Shown here one piece after another: positions 62,313-64,000 of a stretch of 64,000 nucleotides of DNA (its first letter is position 1; each line of letters starts with the position of its first letter). A program made the position numbers and the translations under genes. A model generated the notes under the pieces. That model made no database searches. It had not been told where the DNA came from and saw nothing but the letters and a program-made list of their open reading frames with translations. Source of the stretch: Carboxylicivirga marina (GTDB lineage Bacteria > Bacteroidota > Bacteroidia > Bacteroidales > Marinilabiliaceae); NCBI RefSeq assembly GCF_016612505.1, contig NZ_JAENRR010000015.1, positions 1-64,000 on the forward strand, written 5' to 3'.

Positions 62313-63935
62313 ATGAAACGAAATATTAATATATTATTACTGGTTTTATCGGTGATGCTAACTGTTGGTTGTGCTGATGACTTCTTAGATCGAACACCAA
62401 CTGATGCTATTTCTGCAGAAGCAGCATTGTCATCTCCAGATAACATGATGTTAGTCCTAAATGGATTGCATCGTCAAATGTATGCACAGTCTCCTCTTCC
62501 CGATGCTTCGTGGTCGCGTACAGGACAGAGTCATTTTATGCCATCTTTAGATGCCATGGGAGGTATTGTTATTCATACATCACCGGGTAATGGTTGGATG
62601 CGTTCTGATTTGCAATGGCAAACACACATTCGTTCTGATTACTCAACGCCTCGGAACCTTTGGTATCAGCGTTATCATTTTATTGCGAGTGCAAACTCTA
62701 TTATCAATAAGGTTGAGGAAGCTGGAATGGTGAAAGATGAGTTGATGAATAATATCCTTGGTCAGGCACATGCTTATCGTGCTTGGGCTTATCATCAATT
62801 GGTGACGACATACGCAAAAGGATACTTAGTAAGTGCTGATCCTTCAACACAACCAGGTGTGCCGTTGTTGTTCAAAACTGAAGCGCCATATACGAGTGAG
62901 CCACGTGCATCTGTGCAAGCTATTTATGATCAAATTGAATTAGACATTGATCAGGCAATTACATACTTAAAGGATGCCAGTTCACCTAATAATAAATCTC
63001 ACATCTCTTTGAATGCAGCCTACGGTATTAAAGCTCGTATCGCATTGTCTAGTGGAAACTGGGCAGATGCTGCAGAAAGTGCTGAATTAGCGCGTCAGGG
63101 ATATCCATTAATGGATGAAGCGGCTTATACAAGCGGGTTCAATACATATGATTTATCTGAGGTAATCTGGGGTGGTCGTGTTATCGACTCAGAAACGAAC
63201 TATTACGCAGCATATTTTTATTATTTAGGAACTAATTTTAATGGTAGTCAAAATAGAGGTAATCCGAAAATGATTAACAATGCTATTTATAACGCATTAC
63301 CTGCGACTGACTATCGTACTAAGTTGTGGTTACCTCTAGCTCCTAATACCAATGCATCAGCATCAAATGAGCAAGGTGGTAGTTCTACAACAGATCCAAA
63401 TTATGACAATGATGATGATTTCTGGGCAGCATGGTCTAATGTTGTTTCTACTTATAAGATGACAACCGGTCACCATACGCACCCATACATGTCAGTGAAG
63501 TTTCTTGGTAAAAATGGAGGTACAATCGATCCCGATGATGTACCATACATGCGTTCTTCTGAAATGATACTAATTGAGGCAGAGGCTTACGCAATGCAGA
63601 ACATGATACCTGAAGCACAAACAGCTCTGGCTCTTCTTGGTGATGAGCGAGATAGTGCATTCGATGAAGCACAATTTGATGACCAAGCTAAGCTAATGGA
63701 TCAGATAAAGTTTCAACGTCACGTCGAGCTTTGGGGTGAAGGATTTGGCTTTCATGATAAGATTAGATGGGATGAAGCATTGGATCAAACAGGTTCAGGT
63801 GCCGCATCTGTTCTTTATCAAGATGGATTTAAACAGCCAAAAGCTTCTGAAAATCCTAAGTGGGTTTGGAGAATACCTCAAGAAGAGATTGATTCCAATC
63901 CAAATTTAACCGAAGATGATCAGAATAAATATTAA
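62313..63935 (+). CDS. SusD/RagB-family nutrient-binding lipoprotein
   Basis: A 540-residue lipoprotein. Lipobox TVGC with Cys20. The N-terminal half has the TPR-rich SusD frame (VLNGLHRQMYAQ, YHFIASANSIINKVEEAGM, ILGQAHAYRAWAYHQLVTTY), and the C-terminal part holds YMRSSEMILIEAEAYAMQ, the SusD RXXE-type motif, and FQRHVELWGEGFGFHDKIRW. It forms the lid over the SusC barrel and binds the substrate at the cell surface. Start at ATG 62313, 26 bp after susC; a terminator follows at 63959. The pair forms its own operon. Confidence 0.93.
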   Translation: MKRNINILLLVLSVMLTVGCADDFLDRTPTDAISAEAALSSPDNMMLVLNGLHRQMYAQSPLPDASWSRTGQSHFMPSLDAMGGIVIHTSPGNGWMRSDLQWQTHIRSDYSTPRNLWYQRYHFIASANSIINKVEEAGMVKDELMNNILGQAHAYRAWAYHQLVTTYAKGYLVSADPSTQPGVPLLFKTEAPYTSEPRASVQAIYDQIELDIDQAITYLKDASSPNNKSHISLNAAYGIKARIALSSGNWADAAESAELARQGYPLMDEAAYTSGFNTYDLSEVIWGGRVIDSETNYYAAYFYYLGTNFNGSQNRGNPKMINNAIYNALPATDYRTKLWLPLAPNTNASASNEQGGSSTTDPNYDNDDDFWAAWSNVVSTYKMTTGHHTHPYMSVKFLGKNGGTIDPDDVPYMRSSEMILIEAEAYAMQNMIPEAQTALALLGDERDSAFDEAQFDDQAKLMDQIKFQRHVELWGEGFGFHDKIRWDEALDQTGSGAASVLYQDGFKQPKASENPKWVWRIPQEEIDSNPNLTEDDQNKY

Positions 63936-63958
63936 TAGAATTTTAAATTCTAGCATAT

Positions 63959-63994
63959 AAAGGAAAAGGCGCCCCAAAGGGCGCCTTTTCCTTT
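63959..63994 (+). terminator. Terminator of the susCD operon
   Basis: A 16-bp perfect stem AAAGGAAAAGGCGCCC/GGGCGCCTTTTCCTTT with a 4-nt loop, 24 bp after the susD stop. No T run longer than four on the 3' side. Confidence 0.85.
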
Positions 63995-64000
63995 ATACAA

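Overview
This is a chromosomal window from a low-GC member of the Bacteroidota, most likely a marine or sediment Bacteroidales/Marinilabiliales relative. The evidence is a SusC/SusD pair, repeated TAnnTTTG-type -7 boxes with a TTG about 19 nt upstream, two DUF2723 proteins, a gliding/T9SS-type C-terminal domain, a TonB with an acidic linker, and family-level similarity to Bacteroides versions of RplM, DusB, MutS and HflX. No plasmid, phage or CRISPR locus is visible. Most of the window is ordinary core genome with several accessory patches.

Layout. 1-5.0 kb: an N-terminally incomplete TPR/NTF2-like gene, a glutamine amidotransferase with two small membrane proteins, then a two-gene redox operon (FMN-binding/NosR-like membrane ferredoxin plus an exported flavin reductase-nitroreductase fusion). 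5.0-9.3 kb: a pyrimidine-dimer glycosylase, a 21-bp-phased repeat array, an RDD protein and a large secreted lamin-tail protein. 9.4-14.2 kb: asd, a class III nucleotide cyclase, hflX, tonB, tRNA-Ala. 14.3-25.9 kb: a signalling block with a propeller sensor kinase directly followed by a receiver-kinase protein, a small gene remnant, DUF1289, a flippase-like membrane protein, and a ModA-like lipoprotein next to a hybrid kinase. 25.9-37.9 kb, mostly minus strand: carbamoyltransferase, DUF6427-like protein, purD, polysaccharide deacetylase, and two DUF2723 membrane proteins around an NlpC/P60 hydrolase. 38-42 kb: two identical tRNA-Gln genes, a frameshifted gene relic, then rplM-rpsI-rpsB-tsf. 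42-50 kb: 3-methyladenine glycosylase, an outer-membrane beta-barrel, a LytS/LytTR pair, dusB, a LolC/E-like permease, a methyltransferase and rbfA. 50-59 kb: a Spy-like lipoprotein, a PorE-like PD40/SPOR protein, a structured-RNA segment, hipBA, a duplicated tRNA-Leu/tRNA-Gly cassette and mutS. 59-64 kb: susC-susD with a strong terminator.

The parts most worth a second look are the exported flavin redox operon, the five-copy 21-bp-phased array at 5621-5725, the head-to-tail propeller-kinase/REC-kinase pair, the hipBA module bracketed by a tRNA-Leu gene and a 15-nt copy of that tRNA's 3' end, and the RNA-like segment at about 52990-53340. Several starts were moved from the longest open frame to an internal ATG/GTG because of upstream terminators, promoters or known family N-termini. 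All function calls are from reading the sequence; no database search was run.
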